Positions 48,408 through 60,122 of a stretch of DNA of 64,000 bases are shown here, piece after piece. Source of the stretch: Haematobia irritans (taxonomy: Eukaryota > Arthropoda > Insecta > Diptera > Muscidae); NCBI RefSeq assembly GCF_050003625.1, contig NC_134397.1:276824070-276888069 (forward strand), in the 5' to 3' direction. The stretch's first letter is position 1. Each line of letters starts with the position of its first letter. The notes under the pieces were generated by a model, which was not told where the DNA came from, did no database searches, and was given only the letters and a program-made list of their open reading frames with translations. A program made the position numbers and the translations under genes.

Positions 48408-49003
48408 ATTTAACAAACGAACAATCTTTGCCACGCGTTTTTAATTTTTTGCGTACAGTCCACACAGTGTTATAAAAGTATGTTTTTCATATAACACAAC
48501 ACAACGAGAGAATCAAAAGAGAGCAATTTTTGTGAAACTGCTTGTATGTTGTTTCGGAAAACTGTTTTGCGAGCTCATATGTTATGTTTTGGCTATGCTC
48601 TTGGCATGTTAATAAGGCTCCGCCAAAAATTTTATATGCTTAAGTCTAAATATTATTTAATTTGAATATTAAATTGCGTATTTAGAGTAAAGAGAATAGA
48701 CATTGCCTTGTTTTTGCCTTGAGAGCAGACACTTAAGTATGTGGAACATATGCTAGAGAAGCAAGTTTTTTTTTGAGGATATACATATGATTGAACTACA
48801 TTTAAACTGTAACCAATATTACTGAAATTTTGCTTGTCTTTGAGAAGTTTTTTCGCTGTATAAAATTTTATTAAAATTTTTTATTAATTTTTAACGGTTA
48901 AAATATTTGAATATTGTATGCATAATTTATCTTTATTTACTTCGTAAAATAGTACATAGCGTGGTTAATTACTAAATCTATTCTTTAAATTATTCGTACT
49001 TAA
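48408..49003. other. No gene recognised
   Basis: AT-rich, ending in the TTAA (49000-49003) used by the next element. Confidence 0.4.
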
Positions 49004-49244
49004 CCTTCTAATGCCCCAATTTTTTTGCCAGCTGATTAAATATTTAATGGTAACGTCACAAAAGCAAGAAAATGGAAAAAGAAAATATATGCGGTAAAAT
49101 TCAGTATATACTGCAAAGCCTCTTGAACAGATTGTACTAAGTTTTCTTTTTATTTTACCCATTTTTGTTGTCTTAACGTGTGTTTTACTAAAAGCTTCCT
49201 GATTTTACGAAGCCCGCCTAAAGGCGGGATTGGGCATTAGAGAG
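49004..49244. mobile_element. piggyBac-type MITE
   Basis: It starts CCTTCTAATGCCCCAATT after TTAA and its inverted right end is CTCTCTAATGCCCAATCCC. A perfect subterminal hairpin CCCGCCTAAAGGCGGG lies at 49213-49228. The right TTAA has decayed to TTGT. CC(Y)T ends with a TTAA target point to piggyBac. Confidence 0.6.
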
Positions 49245-49778
49245 TTGTACTCTCTTTGTATAAAACAGCCTAGTGGGATAGTTGCACAGTATATCATGAT
49301 CAATGTTCATCATATTTTGAATCTTAGCCATAATACATTCACTTATCCCCCAATTTAAATGGACTTAACAACATTGCAATGTTCTGTCTAATCCAATAAT
49401 TTGAAGATAATGTCATGCATTTTCAAGCAGAACTTTCAAGTGATATTGAAGAATTATTAAAATTTATTCTAATGTTCTATAAATTATTTAACAATATGCA
49501 TTTGAGATGTTTGTATAAATAATGAAGTTTGCAAACGCATAGCAAACTATGTAAATATAATTAAAGCGACTAAAAGCTTTTAATAACACAAAGAAAATTG
49601 AAATGAATCTTAACGAGAATGCAAAAGATTGGAGATGTCTTGGAATAGCAAAAACGATGGGAAATGAGAAACAAAAACAGAATCTTTATGCCTAAATATG
49701 ATTTTCTACTTTACTAAAGCCAAAGAGGCCAATAATAGAACATTTAAACTAACGAAAATCTTAAGCCTAAACGGAATA
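49245..49778. other. No gene recognised
   Basis: AT-rich spacer. Confidence 0.4.
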
Positions 49779-49789
49779 TTAAACAATTA

Positions 49790-50683
49790 AAACAATGCCA
49801 GCCAGTCGGCCAATACTGTGTTGTAAGCTAGGACGTTTTTCTCGAAATTGTACATTTGATTGTTCCAAAAAGTTGCAATAGTACTCCGAATTTATTGTTT
49901 TACCCTTTTGCAGATAGTCAATCAATACAATACCTTTGAAGTCCCAAAAAACCGTTGCCATAACCTTACCAGCCGATTGAATTGTTTTTGCCTTCTTTGG
50001 GGCACTTCCTCCAGCTTCAGTCTATTGTTAGGATTGTTCTTTTGTCTCTGGAGTATAGTGGTGGATCCATGTCTTATCAACAGTTATAAAACGACGCTTA
50101 AAATCTATTTTATTTCGCTTAAAACGATCCAAACAAGCTTGAGAAATGTACATTCTTATGAGTTTTTGATCGACTGTTAACAATTTGAGGCACCCATCTT
50201 GCAGAAAGCTTTTTCATCTGTAGTTCTTCATGCAAAATTAAATGGACTCGATCATTTTATATGTCCATGATATTAGCAATTTCACGCACTCTTATTCGTC
50301 GATAATTTAATACCATATCATGCACTTTGGCTACAATTTGTGTTGTTGTTGCTGGTTTTGGACGTCCACTACGTGGTTCATCTTGAATGCTTGTACAACC
50401 ACGTTTAAATTCAGCATTATCATTCATTATGAATTTCTTGTCCCGACAAACCTTTTTTATGTAAATATTTAATGACAGCACTCATTTCTAATTTTTCCAT
50501 TGTAAAAAAATTGCGGATGCGTCTTTTTTGAACACCTTTTTCTATATGAAGGAGTTGTCAGATCGAAACAAAATTAAACATGTGTTCATAACAGAGATGG
50601 AAATTTCCAAAACACTTAACTTTTTTCTGTTTATACCGCGCTTTTTGTGCTAGGCTAAGAAGTTTCCGAACTGAACTCGAGTC
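49790..50683 (-). pseudogene. Mariner-family transposase relic (not irritans type)
   Basis: On the minus strand the likely 5' end is GTTCAGTTCGGAAACTTCTT, AGCCTAGCAC at about 50683, with a MEKLEMSAVI-like start near 50500. Fragments in three frames follow the mariner order: EFKRGCTSIQDEPRSGRPK; VAKVHDMV, IRVREIA; LHEELQMKKLSARWVP; FKRNKIDFKRRFITVDKTWI and HHYTPETK with the first catalytic Asp (next residue Glu changed to Lys); then ATVFWDFKGIVLIDYLQKGK, TINSEYY and EKRPSLQ. It stops before the second catalytic Asp motif, so the C-terminal third is lost. It belongs to a different mariner subfamily from the copies at 5-10 kb and is more decayed, so it is older. Confidence 0.85.
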
Positions 50684-52630
50684 TTGAACTCGAGTCTGAA
50701 ATTAAACATTTAAGGTGTCGTTAAAAAGTTTTTAAAGAACTTTTATAGCACATCAAATTAAAAATAAATAAATTATGATTTTTGTGAAAATTAGGTAAAT
50801 AAGATAAATACGACTATCGTCTCCGCAAAATTCATTACAATATTATTACTGTTAGTTTTCTTTTCTCTTCGTATCTCAGTTTATATAAAAAATAAAAAGA
50901 AAACTATTTCTTTCGTTCTCATTCAATCTTACTCTAATTAAACTTTTTATTTAACCCTTCCAAAGGAATTGCTGTTCCCATTCATTTTTCTCAATAAACC
51001 ATTGTCACATTACTAAAATCTCCAATTTTAAAAACAGACGATGATTAATAGTGGCCATATCGACAGAATCGCCAAAAGAAGGGAAAAATAAACCAAGGAA
51101 AAGTTTTTCTATAAGAAAATAGTACGCAAAAGTTTAACCGGAATCTAAGAAGCTTAACTTCCTCTTTTTCCACTTCTAGGGTAAATAGAAAGAGAGAGAG
51201 AGACAGGGATTTTCCCATGTGTGTGAGAGTGTGTTTGGGTGCGTTGGATATGAATGGCCACCCGATTATTCCTTTCGACAACAAATGAAGCATAAAAATA
51301 GTTTTCTTTTCTTTAGATATTCTTTAGTTTTTTTCTTTTTCTAAATGTAAGAACTCGGTAAAGAATCCTTTTGATAAGACCCCCCCCCCCCCCCCCCCCC
51401 CCCCCAAAATGAAGCGTTATCCAACCAATACGCTTGTATGTCTGTGTGTTTGCCCTTATTGCTCAAACGAGAGGACATTCATTGTAAACTCCTTCGAACA
51501 TTAATCCAAAATAGATCGTTTCTTCGATTTCTTTTGCTGTTTATTACCAATGACTGACCAGTATCGGAATGAGAATGAATTGGGGGCCATAAGGTTGAAA
51601 ATGGATACGAGAAAAGTTTCGACTTGGCAAACAGTAATATTTCATGAGTGCATTCGGTCGACCGGTTCGGTCATTGAAATGTTTGTATGTGACTAAAATA
51701 AATCCATTGCGTGTCCTTTGTCCTCTTCGGTGTTATGTAGAGGTAGTGTATGGAAGAAGTTAGTATTCTGAAGAGTTTTTTTTATATTTTCTTCGTTTTT
51801 TGTCTATAGATGGTCTATAGGAATGGGAGTACTTGAATTCAGCAGCAAAAAAAAAATCGACGACTTGTTCGTTTTTAATATCAAAGAGTTGGTTATTGCT
51901 TTGTCGAACGTGTTCAATATATAAAGCGTACTTTGATAAGTATTCAATTATGTTATTACAGCTCCTATTGTTATCGGAAATGTGCTGCGCAAAAAGGAGA
52001 CTTGTATAAATGGTCAAGCGAATCGAATTAAAAATGAAAATTAAGGAAAATAAAAGCAAAGTTATGATTGATAAGGTAGAAAGGAAAAAAATTTGAGGAA
52101 ATTATTCTGGCATTGTGGGAGAATAGATATTTCCAACAGATGGATTTCAGAAGGCAGTAGATTCCTACCAGTGTAGAGTGGTGCTGGGAATAAGATAACC
52201 ATCGTTCGGCGATGGCTGTCTAGAGAGACTAGATCGGTGCTATCCCAGACTAAGGGGCAAATAGAAGCTTCCTTGAGTGTTATGCACATCTGTTTTCGAT
52301 TTGTTCATACAAATTAACTTTTCTTAGGCGATATCGAACGGGCTGTTGGAAACGATACATTTTATTCTGTGGCTTCCAATTCTATGCTTAGAACTTAGTT
52401 AAGTAGCTACTTACCAACCATATGGTATTTCCGCCAAACTTAGATTATAATACCAAACACATCAATATATGCTTATTCACTTTGCAGTACCAAATTTCGA
52501 AGAGATTTCTTCATTTTATTCCCTATTTTTCACATTTTCGGATCACATTTTTTCTTCTCTTCATTTCTTCCGTTGCCTCTCACTAATTTTGTGCATGATA
52601 CTCACCATTCGTTATGATTGGTTTCTGTAG
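50684..52630. other. No gene recognised; contains a C26 run and (GA)n
   Basis: A run of 26 C at 51380-51405 and an AGAGAGAGAGAGACAGG run near 51190-51207. Frames of 99 codons (51760-52059) and 75 codons (52062-52289) on the minus strand have no known domain. Confidence 0.4.
51380..51405. repeat. Homopolymer C26
   Basis: Twenty-six consecutive C in an AT-rich region. Length should be treated with caution because such runs are prone to assembly error. Confidence 0.8.
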
Positions 52631-53085
52631 CCACGCCCTCAAACAATCGCCTCTGTAACATATACTTCCAAACACATTCGGCTTCAACATATTTTCAGGA
52701 TTGGTCCAAACAAAATATTGTTTGTATTGTTCAAGTTTATTATGTTTCATCTTAGGCATACACTGGTAGAAAAAAACTTTTAATTAAATTTTCTTTGTGT
52801 GTATATATTTTTAAGGCGCCAATTCCTCCTTCCAAAACACATATATGTTTATAGGCAATTTCTAAATGAATATAAGTTTTTATCCACACATATTATATTT
52901 AAAAAAATGTTATGTACCAAACATAATATGTTCTAATATATTAACATATACATATGTCGCAAACATGTTATACTAGTTTATGAATATCACATTCTTGCAT
53001 TTAAAACTAATATGCTAAAAATTTGAGTTTCAAAGATATAATTTTTACAGCTAAACATGTGAAAATATATTTAGCCACAGAATAC
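52631..53085. mobile_element. CATATG-rich MITE, copy with CCACGCCCTC start
   Basis: It starts CACGCCCTCAAACAATCGCC, TCTGTAACATATACTTCC. Blocks AGGATTGGTCCAAACAAAAT and TTTTAAGGCGCCAATTCC recur at 54.5 kb, and AAATTTGAGTTTCAAAGATA links it to the fold-back at 4.8-5.1 kb. It is interrupted near its centre by the palindromic MITE at 53095. Confidence 0.7.
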
Positions 53086-53094
53086 ACGCCGAGA

Positions 53095-53333
53095 AGGAAT
53101 ATGACCACTTCAAAGATGTTTCCAGAGCAAAATGTTATTTTTGGGCGGTGAACATGTAAAAAAATTGTCGCAACATATAAAAAAATGTCGCAACCATATT
53201 ATGTTTTCGAAAATTATGTACCTGTATCTAAAAAAAAAAAACATTTTTGCGACAAAATTGTTCCATGTTCACCGCTCAAAACTAACATTTTGCTCGTGAA
53301 ACATGTTTGAAGTGATCATATTCCTTTTCTGCG
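53095..53333. mobile_element. Palindromic MITE, ~240 bp, copy 2
   Basis: The same family as 45844-46086: CACGCCGAGAAGGAATATGA at the left, TTCCTTTTCTGCG at the right, arms with AGAGCAAAATGTTATTTTTG and GGCGGTGAACATGT. TA flanks on both sides (53093-53094 and 53334-53335). A TGTCGCAACATATAAAAAAA-like internal duplication distinguishes it. Confidence 0.8.
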
Positions 53334-53335
53334 TA

Positions 53336-54404
53336 TATTTATGGCTACACAATAAAGGACTGAATTTATACGATGTTCGATAAAAACTATCTCCAATAAT
53401 CTATCGAAATTTCTTCCAAGGGAATAACCCATACATACATATGGTCGTTTTACCATCCTTTCCATTATAGAACAAAATTTTAGTTATGTTGGATATAATC
53501 ACAACTATATTTACCACTCATTCCAACTTTATCACCCCTAATGAGTGGTATTCACAAAAGCACACCTTTTTGCGGGTTGAAGATAGTGGCAGCAACACTG
53601 CAACTTCAAACTTTTGCACATGGCGTCAAAAAACTTTTGAATTTTATTGACCACTTTTTTGTTACGATTTTAACGACATCTTTGGGTTTCCTCACACACC
53701 CCAAAACATTGCATGTATTCGTATGTGTGTATGTGTGCTTATGTTCATTGGATGTCGTTGCTTTTGTTGCTACAGTATAATGACTTGGCGGTGATAATTT
53801 ATGGCAACCACTGTTTGTGGTGGTCCCTGCTGATAATGATCGTAAAAACAAATTTTTTAGTTTATTTTAACAACTTTAGCAACTTGGAAACCATTCTGTC
53901 AAAGTTTTAAGAATGTCCTAAATTGGGATATTTTCGATAAACAAAGTATTTCACATGAGATATTCCTATGAAATGTGTGTCATATATGTGTTGGTTTTCG
54001 GAGAACTGTGATAATTAATTTAAAACTTGTATCAATTGTTTTCATGTAGGTATTGTTTGAGATAAGTATGCGAGAAAGACGTTTTAGGTTATCGTCAATA
54101 TTTAGTAAATAGAATTTTAAGCGAGTACCTTGACTAAGCACGAAATAAAGATGTAAAGATATATCTTCGACATAGATATCCTTACACAGACGGATTCCTT
54201 CATCATGCGCTGTGAGAAGTTTCCACAAATTAATTTTGACAAAGTATCAAAAGCTGGAAATTATCGCTTACTATGTCACAATGTCGTTACTTCGAAATCA
54301 CAAACAGTGAACAATGAAAAGAGTCCTGTTGTAAATAAAGTTATATTAATGTTGCATTTTTTTATATTAAGTTCGAGCAAATTATTGACGATTCCCACAA
54401 GATG
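53336..54404. other. No gene recognised
   Basis: Frames of about 80 codons occur on both strands at 53541-53851 but show no domain. Confidence 0.4.
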
Positions 54405-54470
54405 TGAAACCACTTAGAACTACTCAGCACTATAACTGAGATAGAACCCATGCATCCAAGGCGGTCATGC
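54405..54470 (-). mobile_element. SINE fragment, decayed
   Basis: GAAACCACTTAGAAC, ACTGAGATAGAACCCATGCA and AAGGCGGTCATGCTCACTAC correspond to the head half of the SINE (minus strand). Confidence 0.55.
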
Positions 54471-54905
54471 TCACTACACCCTCAGAAAAATCGCTTCTGT
54501 AACATATACCCAAACTTCAAGCATATATATTTTCAGGATTGATCCAAACAAAATATTGTTTGTAATATTCAAACATATTACGTTTCATCTTAGGGCATAC
54601 ACTGGTAGTAAACAATTTTAATGAAATTTTCTTTGTGTGGATATATTTTTAAGGCGCCAATTGGTTACTTCCATTATTTTACTTGCAGCATACTCTCTAG
54701 GTCTCTCTTTCTAAACACTTATATGTGTATATGCTATTTCCAAATTAATATATGTTTGCATCTAAGCATATTATATTTACAAACATTTTATGTCCCAAAC
54801 ATAATATGTTCTAACATATTAACGTATATGTCCCAAACTTGTTATGCTAGTTTATGAACATTATATGCATGCACTTAAAAATATTGTGTTAAAAAATTTG
54901 TGTAT
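54471..54905. mobile_element. CATATG-rich MITE, copy
   Basis: It begins ACACCCTCAGAAAAATCGCT, TCTGTAACATATACC and follows the same order as 52631-53085 for about 420 bp, including AGCATACTCTCTAGGTCTCT, a block missing at 52.8 kb but present at 57.5 kb. Confidence 0.7.
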
Positions 54906-55183
54906 AAATAAAACCTCCAGCGAAATACCATTTGGATAATGTTTGGTCATGTTCTATTTACGCCTACCGAAAAAATCGATTAACGATTAATTCACGCTTT
55001 GGCTTTTGGTGAGCGTAATTCAGGTGACCCACAAAAGTCAACATTGAATGATAAAAGTACGAAAATTCACTACCCTCTATTGGCAGACTGGCATTTGAAG
55101 TTGGACAAGGCGCTAAACAGGATACATTTCATAAGATCGCTTGTACCCTGAATGAAATTTTGGTTAATAGAAAATGCATATGC
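54906..55183. other. No gene recognised
   Basis: Short spacer without a recognised repeat. Confidence 0.35.
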
Positions 55184-55422
55184 GGAGTCACCGTGGTGCA
55201 ATGGTTAGCATGCCCGCCTTACACACAAAGGGTCGTGTATTCAATCCCTGTATCGACCAAACACCAAAAAAGTGAGTGTTTTAAAACATCTCCGAGTGGT
55301 CCCACTTCAATGTGAAACGCCGTTCGCAATAGCATCTAAGAAGGAAGTATTTTGTCATTGAGTAACACATGGCATTGTTGAGCATTCATCACTAAGACAG
55401 AAGTTCGCCACAACCCTACCCG
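55184..55422 (+). mobile_element. tRNA-derived SINE, old copy
   Basis: GGAGTCACCGTGGTGCAATG and GTTAGCATGCCCGCC give an intact box A region. Box B is mutated (GTGTATTCAATCCC). The body (GTCCCACTTCAATGTG, AAACGCCGTTCG, TTGTCATTGAG) is recognisable but heavily decayed and the tail is lost. Confidence 0.75.
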
Positions 55423-55539
55423 AAAGAATTTTCTTCGTAAAAAGAACGAACAATTGCCCATGAGGTTTTTGACGATACCACTATACGCGGAAATTTCTAA
55501 AAATATTTTGCCTGTACATGGTTTGTATAGATATCAGTT

Positions 55540-56040
55540 GTTGCTATATATTTATAAGACTTAGAAAAATATCGGCTATTCTACGTTAAAGTTTTCCAGG
55601 AATCAATCTGCTTTTAACACTAGAAACAGAAAATCTTTAAGGGTAGTGAGGTATAGATTGGAAATTACGAAACAGAGAATTGAGTTCGTTGGTACTTCCC
55701 TATTTAATGCGATATATTAGCATGCATCTAATATATCGCTGTTTAAGACCAAACTTAAGAAATATTTGCTTGAAAATGTTGAGATACTTCTAGCTTAAAT
55801 TACATTCAAGATTTATGGTTTATGGTATGGATTTATTTTTGTAATTTTTTTTTTATTTTTGTTTTTCTTTCTTTTTGATTTTTTAATTTCGTACTTATAT
55901 TTTTAAAATTATAATATATTAAAAACATTTATCTTTGTCACACATTTTCCAACTTGCCTCAAAAATGCCTTACGGCGCTGAGGCCTTAACATTATTGTAA
56001 AGTTTTTAATAGAATAATAAATTATATTAATAAAAAAAAA
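55540..56040 (+). pseudogene. Non-LTR retrotransposon (LINE) 3' end
   Basis: The frame from about 55620 reads RKSLRVVRYRLEITKQRIEF, VGTSLFNAIY, stop, HASNISLFKTKLKKYLLENV, EILLA, stop. A hydrophobic-basic block ending in LFKTKLKKYLL is typical of the C-terminus of insect LINE ORF2 proteins, just after the reverse transcriptase. An AT-rich 3' UTR with AATAATAAATTATATTAAT and an A9 end at about 56031-56040 follows. One internal stop and the missing reverse transcriptase domain make it a dead 5'-truncated copy. The clade is not resolved. Confidence 0.65.
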
Positions 56041-56047
56041 GTAGGAA

Positions 56048-56862
56048 ATTCGTCATTGTTTTACAACCAAAGAAAGTTTTCATTAAAAGTACGAAATCGT
56101 TCGTTCTTTTTACGAAGAAAAGTTCCTCCAAATTTTTTGTAGTTTGTAAGAAACAACTTCGTACTTTTTATGAAACAATTTCGTTCCTTTTATGAAATTG
56201 TTTCGTAGTTGTTATGAAAATTGCTCATACTTTTTATGAAATTGTTACGAACTTTTAATGAGACAATTTCGTACTTTTTATGAAAAACTTTTAGAAAAAA
56301 ATGTTATAGTCGAAAGTGCATTTGATTGTAGTAACAAGTTTGAAAAATATTGTAACTATTTTACATCTGAAGTTTCTGAATAATTTTTAGTTTGGTTGCT
56401 TCACTTTTATTCATAGCATGTTGTCACCCAAATGAGAAGTAGCGTAGACACGCATTAAAAATATTGAATAAAGCAATAGACTCAAGCATATTATCAAAGA
56501 CAATTTATGTAGCGAACGGAAATTTTACAACTTCAATGAAACTTCTTCGTTATTTCAAAGAAAATGTCTCGTAATTTTTGTGAAGAAATGTTAACGCAGA
56601 ATGTTTCGTAAAATATTCATAAATTCGTAAAAACTTTTTCACAAAAATCATGAAATTTGGAGAAAGTTTCGTTAAAAGTACGAACTTTTTACGAAGAAAA
56701 GTTAATGTAGAAAATTTCGTAGACGTTTCGTATATTCGTAAAATGTTCTTCGTAAAATTTACGAAAATGAATGAAAACTTTGTTGTTTCAATGAAGAATT
56801 CCAGATGAATAGTTAATGAAGAATGTTTCGTAAAATTAACGGAGAGAATTTTTTCGGTGTAC
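56048..56862. repeat. ACGAA/TTCGT-rich repetitive block, probable MITE
   Basis: Many repeats of TTTCGTACTTTTTATGAAA-type units (56155-56285) and ACTTTTTACGAAGAAAAGTT units. The right end, inverted, is TACACCGAAAAAATTCTC; a similar end, ACCCGAAAGAATTTTCTTCG, occurs at 55429, left of the LINE. The LINE and this block may therefore be parts of one interrupted element. Confidence 0.5.
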
Positions 56863-56865
56863 AAG

Positions 56866-57075
56866 AAATGGATGAACCTCAGCCCCGGTATAAGTTTAGA
56901 CCCTGTGTGTATGAACCTGTCGCAATTCTGGGAAAAACACATGGAAGGGATAACTTTAACAAAGATTTGTCATTGGTGGTGTAAAATTATACCGAACGGC
57001 TCGTCCTGAGACAAGTTAGTGGGGCTACACCATAGATAGTTCGTTGTCTTTTTTGAGCATTCAAATCGCACAAAA
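56866..57075. mobile_element. TACCCTACGGGAAA-family MITE, fragment
   Basis: CAAGAAATGGATGAACCTCA, ATGGAAGGGATAACTTTAAC, GATTTGTCATTGG and ACCATAGATAGTTCG follow the order of the 38276 copy with much divergence. Confidence 0.5.
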
Positions 57076-57294
57076 AAGGATTTTTTTTTTGAATATGTTA
57101 AACAATATATTATTCTGATATATGTATTTTAGTAAATTTACAATTCATTAATAGTCTCTGAGCTATGTGTTTGCAAAATTATTATACCAATTTGATACGG
57201 ATTGATTGTGTGTGGAAAATTAAAAATTTGGACAAAACCTACAATAATTATTATTAAATTTTTTGATGATATAAATAAAATTGGCGGCTCGACC

Positions 57295-57362
57295 GTAGAG
57301 AATGGACTAATATTTAAAGTGACCTAAAAAACGGCTGCCACAGTATTAACTTAACCTAATAC
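57295..57362 (+). mobile_element. SINE 3' tail, decayed
   Basis: GAGAATGGACTAATATTTAA, GTGACC, ACGGCTGCCACAG and a TTAACTTAACCTAAT end match the SINE tail. Confidence 0.55.
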
Positions 57363-57412
57363 GAATACGGATTAAATCTTTACAAGTCTGTACGTACTAT
57401 GACAATTATTGA

Positions 57413-57605
57413 CTACGCCCTCAAAAAAATCGCTTCTATAACATATACTCCCAAACACATTCTGCTTCAAACATATATATTTTCAGCGTTGGCCCAAATT
57501 ATTTTTAACAAAATTTTCTTTGTGTGAATATGCAGCATACTCTCTCGGTCTCTCTTTCTAAACACATACATGTTTATAGGAAATATCTAAATTAAAATAT
57601 GATCA
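57413..57605. mobile_element. CATATG-rich MITE, truncated copy
   Basis: It starts ACGCCCTCAAAAAAATCGCT, TCTATAACATATACTCCC and contains AGCATACTCTCTCGGTCTCT. Only the left 190 bp of the family are present. Confidence 0.65.
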
Positions 57606-60122
57606 TTTAGTCGGTTTTGATAGTTTTTTTGTGTTATTTGTATTTTTATTATATATTTTTCATTTTATTTATTATATTAGGTTTACTATGCTGCAAGTTG
57701 TAGAACAACTAGAGCTAACATACCAAAGGAATATTAGTGACATCTTCTCTAAAACCGAAGCTAGTGCTTAAAACTTTGTGAATGCTCCCCGTGCTATCGC
57801 TTTTCTAAACCTAATTCCATATGTAGTATTACGTGCCAAAAGAATAATACAATGCTCATGGCAAGAAACACGAAATCAACAAAAGTTGAAGTAAATAATA
57901 GTTGGTCCTCTAGAGTTTTGAATTAAAGTGGCATTTAAGCAAATAGACAAGGTTGTGGTTATACACTCGGCACCACACAAACCCATCCATATGCCGTGTC
58001 ATGGTATAGTTTGGTTTTTACTTCGAAAGTTACATTGTTGCCCAGTCACATACATCTCAGCCAGGCAATTCTAGTCCATGAAGAGATTTGTTATGGTGTA
58101 ACAAATAATCAGACTGTAGATCATAAAAAGTTTCTTTTGTTTTTCCCATTTTTCCTGATGTTTACATTGATTTATGGGGCAGTTTGTTTTGCCTGTATAA
58201 TATTTTTTCTATGGCTGTTCTTTTTTTTTAGTTGCTGGGAGATGAAGGTGGATTGGATTTATTTGTTCATAAACAGTGTATATGATGTCAAACCAAGATA
58301 TTCGATATATTTGTAAAATGCTAGTGTAGAGATTTCTTCTAAGACAAAAGTTTTACGATAGGACCACTAAATTTAATGGCATCAAAATTTGTGGTGATAA
58401 ATTGTTAGGCTTACATGGTTTCGCTTTTTGGTTGTAATTTACATCTCAAGGAGAGTCCTAATATTCCAAAACAAAATCCCATATCAATATCAATCTACAA
58501 ACACTTATCAAATAAGTCAACGATTTATAGCAGCACTATTCACCCCAACCTTTTTACTGATTTCCATTTCAAAATAATCCCTTCAGCTAAAGAACTTTTG
58601 AACTTGTCACAGATTGGATACTGAACTTGGGGGCGGGGGCGACGAGGGTAATTCACTTTAAATTGTTCCATCATGATGTAAACACATCAAAATATCTTTT
58701 ACACTTATTTGTATAACATCGCATGTTTGATGGACGCTTGTTGTCAGCATTCCAATTTGAATAAAACCAACTCTGTAAGGGAATGTCATAACAAGTGCCC
58801 TCACTTTATTCAAAGCAAAGAGCTTTTTCTCTCCACCTGAGTGAACATCAAAGATGAAAATCTTTGTCAAATGTTTGTTGAACTACTTTAGATCTCTGCG
58901 ATAGGATTTAAATTGTTTACCCTCGGTCCCAGGGACCACACAGCTACCATAGTTTTGGCTGGAGGCCAGTTGTTTTGATTCACTTTTCATGTTTTAATTT
59001 ATTTATTTTGTTTACACCCGTTTTGTGATGGTGATGATGAGAAGCAGGATGATGAAATGATGACAACCACTAGGATGCCGCTGATGATGGTGGTGTAGAT
59101 GACCTGCATTCGGTGATGCTTTTCACCTCTTCAAGTTGAAATATTTCCGTAGGACTTCCCTTTTCAAGCTGTCGGTCGGTCATTCATTCATTTGGGATTT
59201 TCCATCACACCCATTCACAAAGTGGTATCACCACTAGAGGCAAAGGTATTTTTCACTTTCTGTATTTAGATGTGGTTGTCTATTCAACTCTCTCTCCCCA
59301 CTCTCTCTCTCTCTCTATATGGGAGGGTGTTTTGTGTTTATTAATGTATTTTTGATGAGTTCTCTAAACAAGTGCAAATCTCTGACATGGTTTAGAGCCA
59401 AAAATTCAGATTTTGCAAACTGACAGTACAACTCTATCATACGCAAAATGAAAAAAAAAACATTAAAAAGGATATTATTTTGCGGTATTTACACTCTGCA
59501 AAAGCAGGAAATAGAATTTAGAATGAAAAGTTTATGCGATAAATTGTTTTTTTTAATATTATTTATTTCAATAAAAAATAGTTGACACTGTATATGTTCA
59601 TGTATTATATGTGTATATCATTCCTAGTTTGAAATTATAAAATGATTAAGGGGCGCTCGACTATAGCATATTGTATAATGAAGGTATAATAATTAACATT
59701 TATCAAAGGCAAATGAATGACACAAATAATGAAATGAAAACTCTTGATAAATTTCACCAAATATTTCCGTTTTAGCCATCAGCGCTTTTTTCGAGTCACC
59801 TTTAATATCCTCCAACAATCCGAAACATATACTTCGGAGCGGTCTCATAAGTTTTGAGAATGGCCAGAATCCATACGACATTGTTTGCATTTTTAACGAA
59901 ATGTTCATGAAGAGATGGTGAAAAGTGCATTAATGGCCATTTGGTAGACACAATCATTAATAAATTTCCAATAATGACCTTGAAATGAAATTTGGATCAG
60001 ATGTCACTAATAGTCTTGCCAACTTGAAACAAGTTGTGTTACGAAAAAGTCTAGTTTATTATTGATTTGTTATGGCTAACTTTATTTTTTTTTGTTTGAA
60101 AATCGGTTTGGTTATGTCATTT
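57606..60122. other. No gene recognised
   Basis: A CT-rich run (CTCTCTCTCTCTCT near 59302-59317) and GATGATG-rich DNA near 59030-59110. A 106-codon plus-strand frame at 57996-58316 contains hydrophobic stretches but runs over T-tracts and has no known domain. Confidence 0.4.

Noticed and set aside
52611..52636. Apparent 19-nt minus-strand mini-exon (CTACAG acceptor, GTGAGT donor)
   Set aside because: The acceptor is made by the edge of a MITE and the exon would be far too short; most likely coincidental.
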